From positions 142,415-206,414 of the forward strand of contig JAFEUB010001786.1 in assembly GCA_024529925.1 (NCBI GenBank): a DNA stretch of 64,000 bases, in the 5' to 3' direction. A model generated the notes under the pieces. That model was not told where the DNA came from, did no database searches, and saw only the letters and a list, made by a program, of their open reading frames with translations. Source of the stretch: Ophthalmolycus amberensis (lineage: Eukaryota; Chordata; Actinopteri; Perciformes; Zoarcidae). The translations under genes and the position numbers were made by a program. This document shows, piece by piece, positions 44,918 to 54,539 of the stretch. Every line of letters starts with the position of its first letter. Position 1 is the first letter of the stretch.

Positions 44918-46366
44918 AGATTTCTTTTCTCTCTTTCCTCTTGGTGCTTCGGCTTCCTGATGCGGGGAGGAAAAAGTAACCGTGGTGTCTTTAGGGGGCT
45001 GCCTGAGCTCTCCGGTGATTGGCTAAGACTCTCCCCTTGCTCATCATCTTTGTCTCACCTGGGAGTTGGTTACAGACTATGGCACTCTTATGGAAAAGTC
45101 CTCGATTAACACACTGATCATCTGTATTTTAAGGACATGAACTTTGGGAAATGGCTTTTGTTTTCCCAGCTGGTAGTATTTTAGATTTCCAGTGAAGAGC
45201 TCTTTGCATGACTTCAAAATGTGTTAACCAGCGAGAATGTGTTTGTATTGTAGCCTCAATGATCTGTGGTTTTGAATTTGTGAAGGTGTCACATCCACAA
45301 GGTGGCAAAAAAGAGACAAACACTGTCATTGATGTCTGCCTTATCTGTACGTTGAGTACAACTCTTCCAAACACATTTCTCCCGCTAACATGGGTTTAAT
45401 CTTTTAATGTGTGCTGGTGTAAAACTCAACTGTTGATCGTGGGTTAATGCTATTGTTTGCACAGTGGAAGGGATTGCACTTTTTTTTTAAACTGAAAATG
45501 TGGCTTTTTTGTCATTTTTAAAAAAAAGATTTTTTTATGTCAGCTTGCTAAAACGCGTTTCTCAAATATAAAAAAATTTCTAGCAAGGTTCAGACGTCAG
45601 CTCGGCAAACTACGGAGCGGTGGAGTCAGACAGCGCCATAGCCTATATAACTGTAAGTACTGCGTCCAGCTGCTACTCATACCTTTCCCTGCAATGCTTA
45701 ATATGCCTTTTTTAATGTTCAATCTCTTTTTTTCACAGCTCAGATAATGAACCACGTTATACAGAGCAGCTTTGTCCACAGCATCCTGTTTGCACAGAGA
45801 CACTTTGATATATGCCAATTTGCATTTTTAAAAAATATAAAAATGGATGAGATTCCTTATTAAAAGTTTTTAGGTACAGTCTTGATTTTGTTAAAGTGCA
45901 TCTGTGTTTTTAAAAATGTTGCACTTAATAACTAGTAATGTTTCTAGTAATCTACAGACATCTGGAGATGTTTAAACTGATTCTGATAAGTGAAACATTT
46001 GGAAATGGCACAAAGACCTTCATAATTATGGGAACAGAAAATATCCAATATTTCAAAGTACATCTTTTTGTGGTTACTGATCCATAATCCTTTGTCATAT
46101 TTGTTATGATAGCAGTGAGATCACCTGACTAGTATTCATGTGAATCTTATTAATTACCAGCATGTGGGAGAAATTAAAAAGGGAAAAATTATTTTGGAGA
46201 GCAGGGATGTTTGTGTTGAGAAGGAAAACCAATAAATCTGTTCAACTTAATGACAAATAATGAGGTGTGCTGTTTTAAATGTTGTGTATAAGAAATGTTC
46301 ATGCTGTATGTACAGTTACATTCCTCGTCTCTGTGATTTTGTTTTGTTCATCAATGTGATCTTTGG

Positions 46367-46372
46367 AATAAA
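46367..46372 (+). terminator. Candidate poly-A signal AATAAA of slc2a13 (proximal)
   Basis: AATAAATAAATA about 1.45 kb after the stop codon, followed by GT-containing sequence. It is a strong canonical hexamer in the right orientation. Confidence 0.55.
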
Positions 46373-47008
46373 TAAATACACAGACACACATTGTGACAGT
46401 ATTTATTATGCAAAATGTCACCATTTGATGCACTGTTAACATTAAGGTGTGGGTAGATATGCTGTACTGGTGTTACTGCCCAGCAGGAAGTGGACGGGCG
46501 GCGTGCCGGAGGCTTTCACACACAAACCAAACGTTTAATATGTAGCCCTGGCGTGCTGTGGCTTAGTTATTTTTCTTGTTTTTAAGCAATATTTTATGTG
46601 TTTTAAACATGTAAACACAACTACATGATGAAGATATGTGATGTAAATAACACATGATGTACTCAGAGATAATTGTGAACTCACATAAATATGTCGTGGA
46701 AGTATAAATGGGGAAAATATCGCAGTATCTATAAAAGTCAAATTGCTTTTATTTGACTATCTGTAAGTCTTTGACCAGTATATTTAAAAAAGAAAAGTCA
46801 TCTATTTTATATTGTTGCTTACAGTTTCATCCTGGTAGTTGTGACAATATTTTATATGTAAAATACAGATCATTTTAGCTATATCGCAGCACAGTACATT
46901 TTGATAATGTTTTCTTACTCTCGTTTGGCTACTCGGTGCTAGTTACCTAATTTATCTTTCTTAATTTTTGTCAGTATGTGTTTGTGTGTCTTCATGCCAT
47001 GTTTAAAC

Positions 47009-47014
47009 AAATAA
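47009..47014 (+). terminator. Candidate poly-A signal AATAAA (distal)
   Basis: AAATAAAACTAATTTGTTTGGCTTGTTGTTG: canonical hexamer followed by a GT-rich downstream element, about 2.1 kb after the slc2a13 stop. It may give a longer slc2a13 mRNA. Confidence 0.5.
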
Positions 47015-47880
47015 AACTAATTTGTTTGGCTTGTTGTTGAAATGTGCTTCAAACTTGCCTTGCCTTTAATGCGCCCTTTAATTCCTGTCTGTGATCACGA
47101 AGACATTCTGTGTCAGCACGTAAGAAGTCCGTTATGTCCTTGACGTAGTTACTGTCCCGTCACTTAATCGTCTTCAGATCTCTTCTCGGGCCTCACATGG
47201 TACCATGATGGTTCATGTCCTCAGGGTGGCACTAAAAGTTCCTTTAAGTGAGTCAGAAGTGAATACAGACCGACTGCACTAACCTGCAGGTAAGTCTTTC
47301 ACCAGCATGTAGATTACAAAGCACTGTTTCATGTTTCATGTGGGTTTAATACACAAACTCATTATAAACATCTCTCTATATCTGCCTATTTCGTACTGTA
47401 ATATAATGAAGATTCATGGAGAAGAAATACCCTTTTTTTCAATGCATAATCACTTAAATAATGACTAACTAAAATAAATTGTTAGAAATATTTTGTTGTC
47501 AAATTTATTTTTAAATATACCTTAAAGTAGGAAAAATTAAATCTGATGTCACAGCTTGATCACATGTCAATACCATTATAAGGGAAAATACAAAAAATGA
47601 TAATCATACTAAAATAAAAAACGTAATACAAAATAATGAATATCTAAACAAATTAATACAAATTAAACAAAACTTGATGTTGCATTTGGCAGTATGTCTA
47701 CAGGTGTTTTAGACACTTTAATTTGAATTTAAACAATTATAAATCAATTCTTTTTTTTCTTTTGAGGGAATTTATAAAGTGAACAATTAACTGTTCATAT
47801 ATATAACATATACATATTTTTTTCTTTTGAAATCTTTACAAAATTAAAGTTTTATTTCTGACTTTTCTACATGTGTTGCA
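47015..47880. other. Intergenic region between slc2a13 and kif21a
   Basis: AT-rich with long runs of A/T words at 47400-47860. No ORF of note and no match to ABCD2 or other genes that lie here in human. It ends at the CpG-rich kif21a promoter. Confidence 0.6.
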
Positions 47881-48360
47881 CACCCATCATGACGTGATCT
47901 CGCAGCCCCGGAGAGGGCGTGGCTTGCTGACGCATTGCGGCTCCCTCCCTGGTGCGTCGAACTTGTTGCGAAGCACGGGGCGCGTGAGTGCCCGCGTGCA
48001 TGTGTTTGTGTGTGCGTTCTATATGCACGCCAGCGCGCGTGTGCACGTGCAGTGGCTCACCTAGCAGCTACAGCGGCGTCAGTCTGCATGTGGGCTCGAG
48101 CGTCCGCGAGCCGAACTGCGCAGAGATGAGGCGCACGTCGACGCGACAATGTGGACCACACCGCTGATATATCACGGTTAAACACGCCGTTAAGATAATT
48201 GTTGGTGTTTTTTTTAAGAAATGGCGGCGCTGAAGTCGAAGTGAGCCGCTCCGTTTGCTCGAGAGTGCGCACTCGTTTTCTCTTCTCTCGCTCTTCTGCC
48301 CAAAGCAGAACAGTTTGTTTTTGTTCTCTTTTCCTGTCGACTATCGTGTAACAAGGAGTC
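47881..48360 (+). promoter_or_regulatory. kif21a: kif21a CpG-rich promoter and 5' UTR
   Basis: CpG density rises sharply at about 47885 and stays high to the start codon, with TGACGTGA-like, GGGCGTGGC (GC-box/KLF) and GCGCGCGTG elements and no TATA box. A YY1-like AAATGGCGGCGC word lies at 48219-48230. The transcription start is not identifiable from sequence; the 5' UTR probably begins between 48050 and 48200. Confidence 0.55.
48221..48244 (+). CDS. Upstream ORF (7 codons) in kif21a leader
   Basis: ATGGCGGCGCTGAAGTCGAAG plus TGA encodes MAALKSK. It has A at -3 and G at +4 (GAAATGG), a good initiation context, and ends 116 nt before the kif21a ATG. The start overlaps a YY1-like promoter word, so it may instead sit at or before the transcription start, in which case it would not be translated. 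Confidence 0.4.
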   Translation: MAALKSK

Positions 48361-48404
48361 ATGACTTCAGGGCAGGATGAAAGCTCAGTCCGTGTGGCGC
48401 TGAG
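48361..48404 (+). CDS. kif21a: Kinesin-like protein KIF21A, first coding exon only
   Basis: KIF21A is a kinesin-4 family plus-end motor that limits microtubule growth in axons and at the cell cortex. Only the N-terminus is here: MTSGQDESSVRVALR, ending in phase 2 at a consensus GTAAGT donor. It parallels human KIF21A, whose N-terminus contains DESSVRVAVRIRP; KIF21B lacks the DESS stretch. Position next to slc2a13 matches human 12q12. The second exon (IRPQL... strand of the motor head) is not found up to the window end, so intron 1 is at least 15.6 kb, unusually long for this otherwise compact locus. This is a short exon, but sequence and synteny agree. Confidence 0.82.
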
Positions 48405-49340
48405 GTAAGTCACCAACCATTTCTCTCTCCATGTTTCCATCAGGAGGGCTACATGCGTAGCAGGGGGCTTTAATTGCGCCCGGTGCCACCTGTCAGTCGG
48501 TGCCGCAGGCCTTGCAAACACCTGCACGCAGCATCTGCGCGCGCGCACACACACACACGCGCTATCTCGTGACCCAGGTCCAGCCGGGCACCTCTTGATG
48601 CTTTCTACCGGCTTCTCATGACAGATTTTTGGATTGGCCACAGTGTGCTTTCACACCCATTGCACAGCTATACACGCACACGCACACACGGGTCCATCTC
48701 TAGCACACTGCATGCACGAGGAGGGATGATATCATCTATTAGGGCTGAGCTATCGGAGAGAGAGACGGGCTGTGTCTCTCCTCAAAGCCTCCTGCAGACA
48801 GACAGTTAATCGATGAAAGAAGAGCTTTAACTGACAGCCAGCTTTCAAGGAAAGGACACTGAGTATTTGCTCTTTGTTTAGATTATGGCTCTACTGATCC
48901 ACGCCTGTGACTATCTATTCAGACCTGTTTGCTTGAAGAGGCTTCTTTTCCTCTCAAGTACATCCACTTAATGTGCTATTGTGATGAAGTAGGCCGCTCC
49001 CAACCCAGCTGGTGAGGTGGCACAGTGGCATGATGGGAAACCATTCTCCCCCTCTGTCTCTCTCTCCCCCACTGTCTCCCTCACTCAAGGCCATCCAGAG
49101 ACCATTTTGACCATTATGAAATGATAAATAATGGCTGTGTTGTTGCATTCATCCTCGTCTCTTTCATCTGTATCTGTTTTTTTCCCAGCCTGTCCATGCC
49201 TGGATTTGCCCCTTTTGTGTCTTTTTTTTTAAATAATCACCCTCACCTGCACTTGTTCACAAAAGAGCTTCATCATCATCATCATCATCTTGTGTGTGGA
49301 GCATGTTTGTCCAGAGCTTCCTGATTTCCCATTTTCCCAC
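48405..49340 (+). other. kif21a intron 1, 5' part
   Basis: Contains CA-rich tracts (48543-48560, 48672-48690), a polypyrimidine stretch (49046-49083) and an ATC microsatellite (49271-49290). CpG density falls after about 48560. No gene recognised. Confidence 0.5.
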
Positions 49341-49578
49341 CTACGTTAAAAACCTGTGCAGCTATCATTAGCAGAGTACGTTAGCACACCATTAACTAGC
49401 GTTAGCACTGAGCTACGGCAACTACTGAAGGTGCGCACGTGCTGCTTTTGTCATTGTCTCAACACAGCTGATGTGGTGGTTACATTTTATACCGTCGACT
49501 TTAGTTTCTATCTTTATCTTTTTAGCTTGTTTGCAGCGCTGAATCGGTTTGATATCTTGGATATATCCATCAAACACA
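49341..49578. repeat. Dispersed repeat, copy B, left part
   Basis: AACCTGTGCAGCTATCATTAGCAGAG, CGTTAGCACACCATTAACTAGCGTTAGCACT and CTACTGAAGGTGCGCACGTGCTGCTTTTG match copy A at 4880-5000. The matching right part resumes at about 51849, after an inserted element. Confidence 0.65.
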
Positions 49579-50204
49579 CACTAAAAAAAAAAAAAAGTAA
49601 CATTTACTTGAAAAAAGCTAGGTAACAATTTGCAAGCAGAAATTGTGAGTAATTGTTACTCAGATATTCTCAAGTTAAGTTTACTTACTAGTAAGAATTG
49701 GTTTTTATCCAAAATATGCAAGTAACTTTTACTTGCAAATTTCTCCCTTAGACATAAAATGTACTTAGCCTTTTATAGTAATCTTTACTCAGGCTACCTT
49801 TGGATCTAATTACAAAACCCCAGTAAAAATCAATTAGGTGTTTCATGTATATTTAACTAGTTTTTCTTTACTTTTTCTGTTGAGAAATATTAAGTAATAT
49901 TTACACAATATATCTTTTATCGACTACTTCTCTACACAACTATTCAAATATGACTGTTGCATTTTCGAAACTGGGCTACTGTTATTTAATAAACTTGTCT
50001 TAACATAAGGCTTCTACGAAACATGAAACATCTTCTTTTAAACTGCAGCAGCTTTACTTGTGAACTGTGAAAGAGGTCACTGCTGACCGACACACACAAA
50101 TACCAACATATATAATCTGGTTGGCATTGCCAGACAAAACATTTCTAAATCAGTGCTGCCAATAACAAATTTAAGGACACAAACGCTTAGTCATTTAACA
50201 AACA

Positions 50205-50768
50205 CTTTTAATTAGAAACGATGGGTATTGCTTGACAAAACTTAGATACACAGATGAAGCCCATGAGCAGAAGGCAAGCCTTTGCCACACTTTGACAGTC
50301 ATCAAGAACCTCTTTTCCCTCGATGACGACGAACACATTGTCAGGAGTGAAGCCTTTCTGTGTTGCATTTCCATGGATGACAAGGATCTTCATGACATGT
50401 TGAGCATAGTCCTCTTCAATGACATCTTTGAAATTCAAATTTACTCACGTTCATTTTTACGTCTTCGAGTCTGATGTGTTCTCAAAAAGGGACAATAGTG
50501 GGGGAAACTAACAAAAATATTGAATGTGTTCAAATGCGTCATTATGTATCTATTCTCAGTGTATATGAGGCCAACATAATTTTATATAATATTAATATAT
50601 GATATCTAAACTTTACCAGGCTGGGTGAATCCAGCATGGGTCTTTGGTTCCTGCAACTCCGCCCTTTATCCCAAGTATCTCCAGAAAGTTGGTAATGCAA
50701 TTGTCGAATTTCGACAAAAAGGTTCGCTCGAGATGAACTGTGGTTATTGTTCTGAACTCCTCATTGAT
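50205..50768 (-). pseudogene. SAMD3-like C-terminal fragment inside the insertion
   Basis: Two minus-strand coding blocks are seen. 50617-50768 has an acceptor and a GTAAAG donor and reads INEEFRTITTVHLERTF, then FLEILGIKGGVAGTKD. About 50205-50430 reads FKDVIEEDYAQHVMKILVIH, DNVFVVIEGKEVL and AKACLLLMGF and then a stop. These strings resemble the C-terminal part of a highly repeated teleost protein family often annotated SAMD3-like (from memory). The N-terminal SAM domain is absent and the two blocks do not form a full gene, so it is a captured or decayed fragment. Function unknown. Confidence 0.5.
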
Positions 50769-50979
50769 CTGAAACAAGACAATAAAAAAAACAACATGAT
50801 CAAGATGAGGTACCTTGCTAAAACAATTAATGCAGTAGTCCTTATAGTAGTCCTATAATGTACTATTGAGCAGCAACACAAACTACGGCCTTCAAAATTA
50901 ATCAGGGTGTTTTTCTAAGAATTCAAATGTATATGTCAAGTTAAACTATAACACTACTAAGTTGATTTTACCTTGCGTG

Positions 50980-51021
50980 AACTTGCTGATGTCAACTTGC
51001 TGATGTCAACTTGCTGATGTC
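50980..51021. repeat. 14-bp tandem repeat, three copies
   Basis: AACTTGCTGATGTC repeated three times without change inside the transposon-like insertion, on the 5' side (in minus-strand sense) of the captured fragment. Confidence 0.85.
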
Positions 51022-51848
51022 AACGTCGTTTAATATCCTGTGAAATATATAGAGAATTATGTTAAAACATAAACGCACAACATTAAATCTGAATTTGACT
51101 TAAGTCTTCATATCGATAGCATGTTTTATCCCCACACAAAAAAACAGCACAAACAAGTCACCATAACGTTAATACTGAGATACACAGCAGGCCTGGTCAG
51201 CACCGTGTCCCCAGGCCAACAACTTTTCAAGAGAGAACCCTGTAACGTCGCGACCAAAAACAGCAACAAAATGTAGCGCCGTGAGCCATGTCTGTAATGC
51301 TGCCCCAAGTTAGCTAGCATGATAGCCTAACTAGCTAGCACGCTAAACTGACCAGTTCGCTACTCTTCAGTATTCACAACTCAAACACCGACTTGACCGA
51401 AGGCTCAACAGCAACGTAGAGCATTAATTCAACATATAACCTACCCCAATGGCTCCCGTCCATGAAGTTCCTCTCCTCAGGTGAAACTCAGCCGTCCTTC
51501 AGGTTCTGCTGTTCCGTCGTCTCATTGAAGAAAGGAGCGCGAAATCTCCTCTGACGTCACCCCGAGTACGCGCTGTAGGTTGCCAGGTTTTACTCGTATT
51601 ACCCAAGTACATTTTACTTTGTTGTGTCAGGTAGTGCATTCAATACAGTAGTTTAGTAGATATTACTTGGTGTGAATGATTACAATTTACTTATAAAAAT
51701 GAGGATACATAATTACAAACAAATACCAAGTAACACATTAAGTAAAAGGTGATATTTTAAAGTAAAAGCACTGAAATGATAATTTCTTTTAAAATTTACA
51801 AAAATAATCGAGGTAATAATTACAGGGCCAAAAACTTTTTTTTCAGTG

Positions 51849-51950
51849 CATGTTGTAGAGACTTTTAGATAGTACTTCTTCAGGGAGTGCAGTTAGTGAC
51901 CGTGTGGGCTCCTCATTAACGTGGCACTGACAGCTTGAATCTGCACAAAG
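51849..51950. repeat. Dispersed repeat, copy B, right part
   Basis: CATGTTGTAGAGACTTTTAG, GCAGTTAGTGACCGTGTGGGCTCC and GCACTGACAG continue the match to copy A (ACATTTGCTGTAGACCCTTC, GCAATTAGTGACAGTGTGGGCTCC). This restores the repeat on the far side of the insertion. Confidence 0.6.
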
Positions 51951-54150
51951 GTCCAGAAAACCACATTTTGAAATGGAGTGAACAGATAAACAAGCAACCA
52001 GTGACCTGCTGGTTTCATTTTGAGGGATCTGTGAAGAACATTACAACAGCGGCACGACTGCTGTTTTGTATATCAGGAAATGAATGGTGGACATGTCAAC
52101 TGATAACACTCAAGATTAGAATTCTGTAAAGTAACCACAAAGAGTTTTGTTTGGTGCCTGTAATGAAGCTTTTATTCTTTTATGTTGCATTGAGCTGAGG
52201 TATAACTGGCAACCATATTTTCAGTTTCGGCAACATAGCATGACTGTGGCCTTAAAACTGACTATAGAGCTGGTTTATCACATTCTAATGTCTCAGATTT
52301 CATGTGTGTGAAGCAACATAACTGACACAAATGCTGGTTCCTCACCCTAAATCTGATACAGGATGCTTTCTGTGAAGGTAAATTGCTAAATGAATTATGG
52401 CCACTAACAAAAAAATACTGTGCATAAGTATATGTGTTCAAAAAGACTTTCACTTTCTAAAAAGAGTCTTTCCTATGAGCGTGCACATTGCAGTGAACGT
52501 GCGGACAGCATCCATCCAGTAACAGGGGGATGGCTTTTCTGTTCTGGTTCCAGAAAGCTTAAATTACAGACCTGATTTTAGCGCACTACATTTCTCATAA
52601 AAACAGTTATTCTTCTTTCTCATTAAAAGGCTTCATGACTCCACTAATAATCTACAATTCTGAGGCATTCAGGATGTAATGATGCCTGGAAAACTCAGTT
52701 TAATGGGGTTTGCGCAGCTTTTTTCTCCTCTTTGACACCCAGCTCTAGTAGTGAGTTTGCAGGGGCATGTTTTTAAACTGCTACCAAACTGGCAAAATAG
52801 TTTGTCACGATGACTGTTGACAAGTCTCACCGTACACGTGCTCAACCAGTTCACACAGGGCGTGACGGTTCAATCCGCTCCGCTGCTTTTAAACCCAACA
52901 TATTTGGGTATGCTCACTCCTCGCTGCGCAGGAGTAAGTGTGTGGGTGTGTCAACAAAATACCTGAAGATGTGCATGTAATGGGAAGAATGTCGAGCTTA
53001 TCTTGGAGTCTGGCGATTTTTCAACGTAAACCATAAGTCTTGAACCCAGATTGCGTAGCGCCCTAAGCAGGGTCGTTAACGGAGCGAGGGGGTCCACTTG
53101 GAGGTCGGTCAATCGGTTTAAGACCCGAGCTTATCTCAACAGAGGCCGTCCTGTTCTTTCAGACTCCCACAAAGGAGCTCCAAGCTCAAAACATTTGCTC
53201 TTCAGCGTCGTATTTGCGTCCACAGTATGTGTTTAGCCATGCACGGAGAGGGGCGAGCGCTGGAACACAGCGCGGCTCCCAGGCTGCTTATAGATCGTAC
53301 CGTAGTGGACGTGTTTGCACAGCGCGAGACATCACAGTTGGTCTTAAATGGGTTGGTGTGCATTGAGGGGAAGGGCTCAGGTGGAAAGTGAGGACTTGTT
53401 GAACCTGCCTGTTGGGGCGTATTTCTGCAGTAGCACCAACATAAAGCAGCCGCCATTTGTTGACAAGGCGGTGACTGACGAGCCGTGTGGATCAAAGCGA
53501 GAGGGAGCGACTCGGCCTGTTTATATCTGCTGTAACAACTCGGTGTTCGCTGCCAAGCTCATTAGCTGCTCAATAACATGAAGTGTATTGGAAAGTCACA
53601 TCGCATCAGGTCTCTTACCTTTTATTCTTCTCCCCCCTTGTGAGGACTTTATTTCGATGCTCAGCTGAAGGCCGTCACAACGGTGATAATGAAATGAATA
53701 AGGTCTCTAAACCTCTTAAGGCTTAGGTCACGGCGTACTTTAATGTAATGACATGGCATGCGACAACTGGTATAAGTTGCCCAGTCGTAATCCTCAGGTT
53801 GTAGCGTAGAGACGGGGTTAACTGTGGTAGGAAAAGCTTGTTAAAATGAGCTGCACGATTAGAGCCGATATCTGCTATCACTTAATGACCTGTGAGGGGG
53901 GGGGGGGTGAGAAGAGACAACAGCTGACAATAGCTGTGGGGGTTTACAGCGCAAACAGGAGAGGGGCCTCTCGACTGAAGACAAGTGGGGTGCAGAATGA
54001 TCGTTAAAACACGGGGAGAGGAACAGGTCTCCTCAAACACTACATACTTTGAGTCTTAAATTTAAAGAAAACAGACGTGGGAAAATAACCAGCTGAATCC
54101 TGACAGAGCGTAAGAGTCGGATGCTTGTGTCAGCTGAGATTCCGAGCAAC
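51951..54150 (+). other. kif21a intron 1, middle part
   Basis: Unique-looking sequence. 53040-53560 is GC-richer than its surroundings and free of obvious repeats, a possible conserved non-coding element, but no motif decides this. A G11 run lies at 53897-53907. No exon recognised. Confidence 0.45.
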
Positions 54151-54155
54151 AAGGC

Positions 54156-54220
54156 GCAGGACCAGTAGAGGACTGGCGCAGGACCAGTAGAGGGCTGGCG
54201 GAGGACCAGTGGGAGCTCGG
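54156..54220. repeat. 22-bp tandem repeat, about 2.7 copies
   Basis: GCAGGACCAGTAGAGG(A/G)CTGGC at 54156-54177 and 54178-54199, followed by a diverged third unit. It lies just upstream of the long TG tract. Confidence 0.8.
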
Positions 54221-54309
54221 ATACGTGTTTTCGTTACCCATGGCATCACCATGCAAACACAAAAGGACCCCGACGGGTCCAAAGCCTCTCCAGACCGGCA
54301 GCTTTGTTC

Positions 54310-54510
<201 letters not shown>

Positions 54511-54539
54511 TTCCTCCTCACATTGTTGTAACTAAGTCC

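Larger units (their letters stand above)
44918..47014 (+). other. slc2a13: slc2a13 3' UTR
   Basis: AT-rich sequence after the TAA stop. Two AATAAA signals, at 46367-46372 (inside AATAAATAAATA) and 47009-47014, are good alternative 3' ends. A GC-richer, exon-like segment with AG and GTAAGT borders lies at 45588-45652. Nothing else coding is seen. Confidence 0.6.
49579..51848. mobile_element. Transposon-like insertion with CACTA/CAGTG ends carrying a captured gene fragment
   Basis: The segment begins CACTAAAAAAA (49579) and ends TTTTTTTTCAGTG (51848), imperfect inverted ends of the CACTA(G) type. Both flanking few hundred bases are dense in AAGTAA/TTACTT words, like subterminal repeats. It interrupts a dispersed repeat whose uninterrupted relative is at 4876-5306, which shows it as an insertion. 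The interior has a CpG-rich, promoter-like stretch (51400-51580) followed on the minus strand by spliced coding remnants. No transposase is seen, so it would be non-autonomous. Superfamily is uncertain because a clean 3-bp target-site duplication is not visible (flanks ACA and CAT; a shared CA is possible). Confidence 0.55.

Noticed and set aside
48057..48641. 194-codon minus-strand open frame opposite kif21a exon 1
   Set aside because: It is the antisense shadow of the CpG-rich promoter and exon; Arg/Ala-rich composition reflects GC content, and no family is recognisable.
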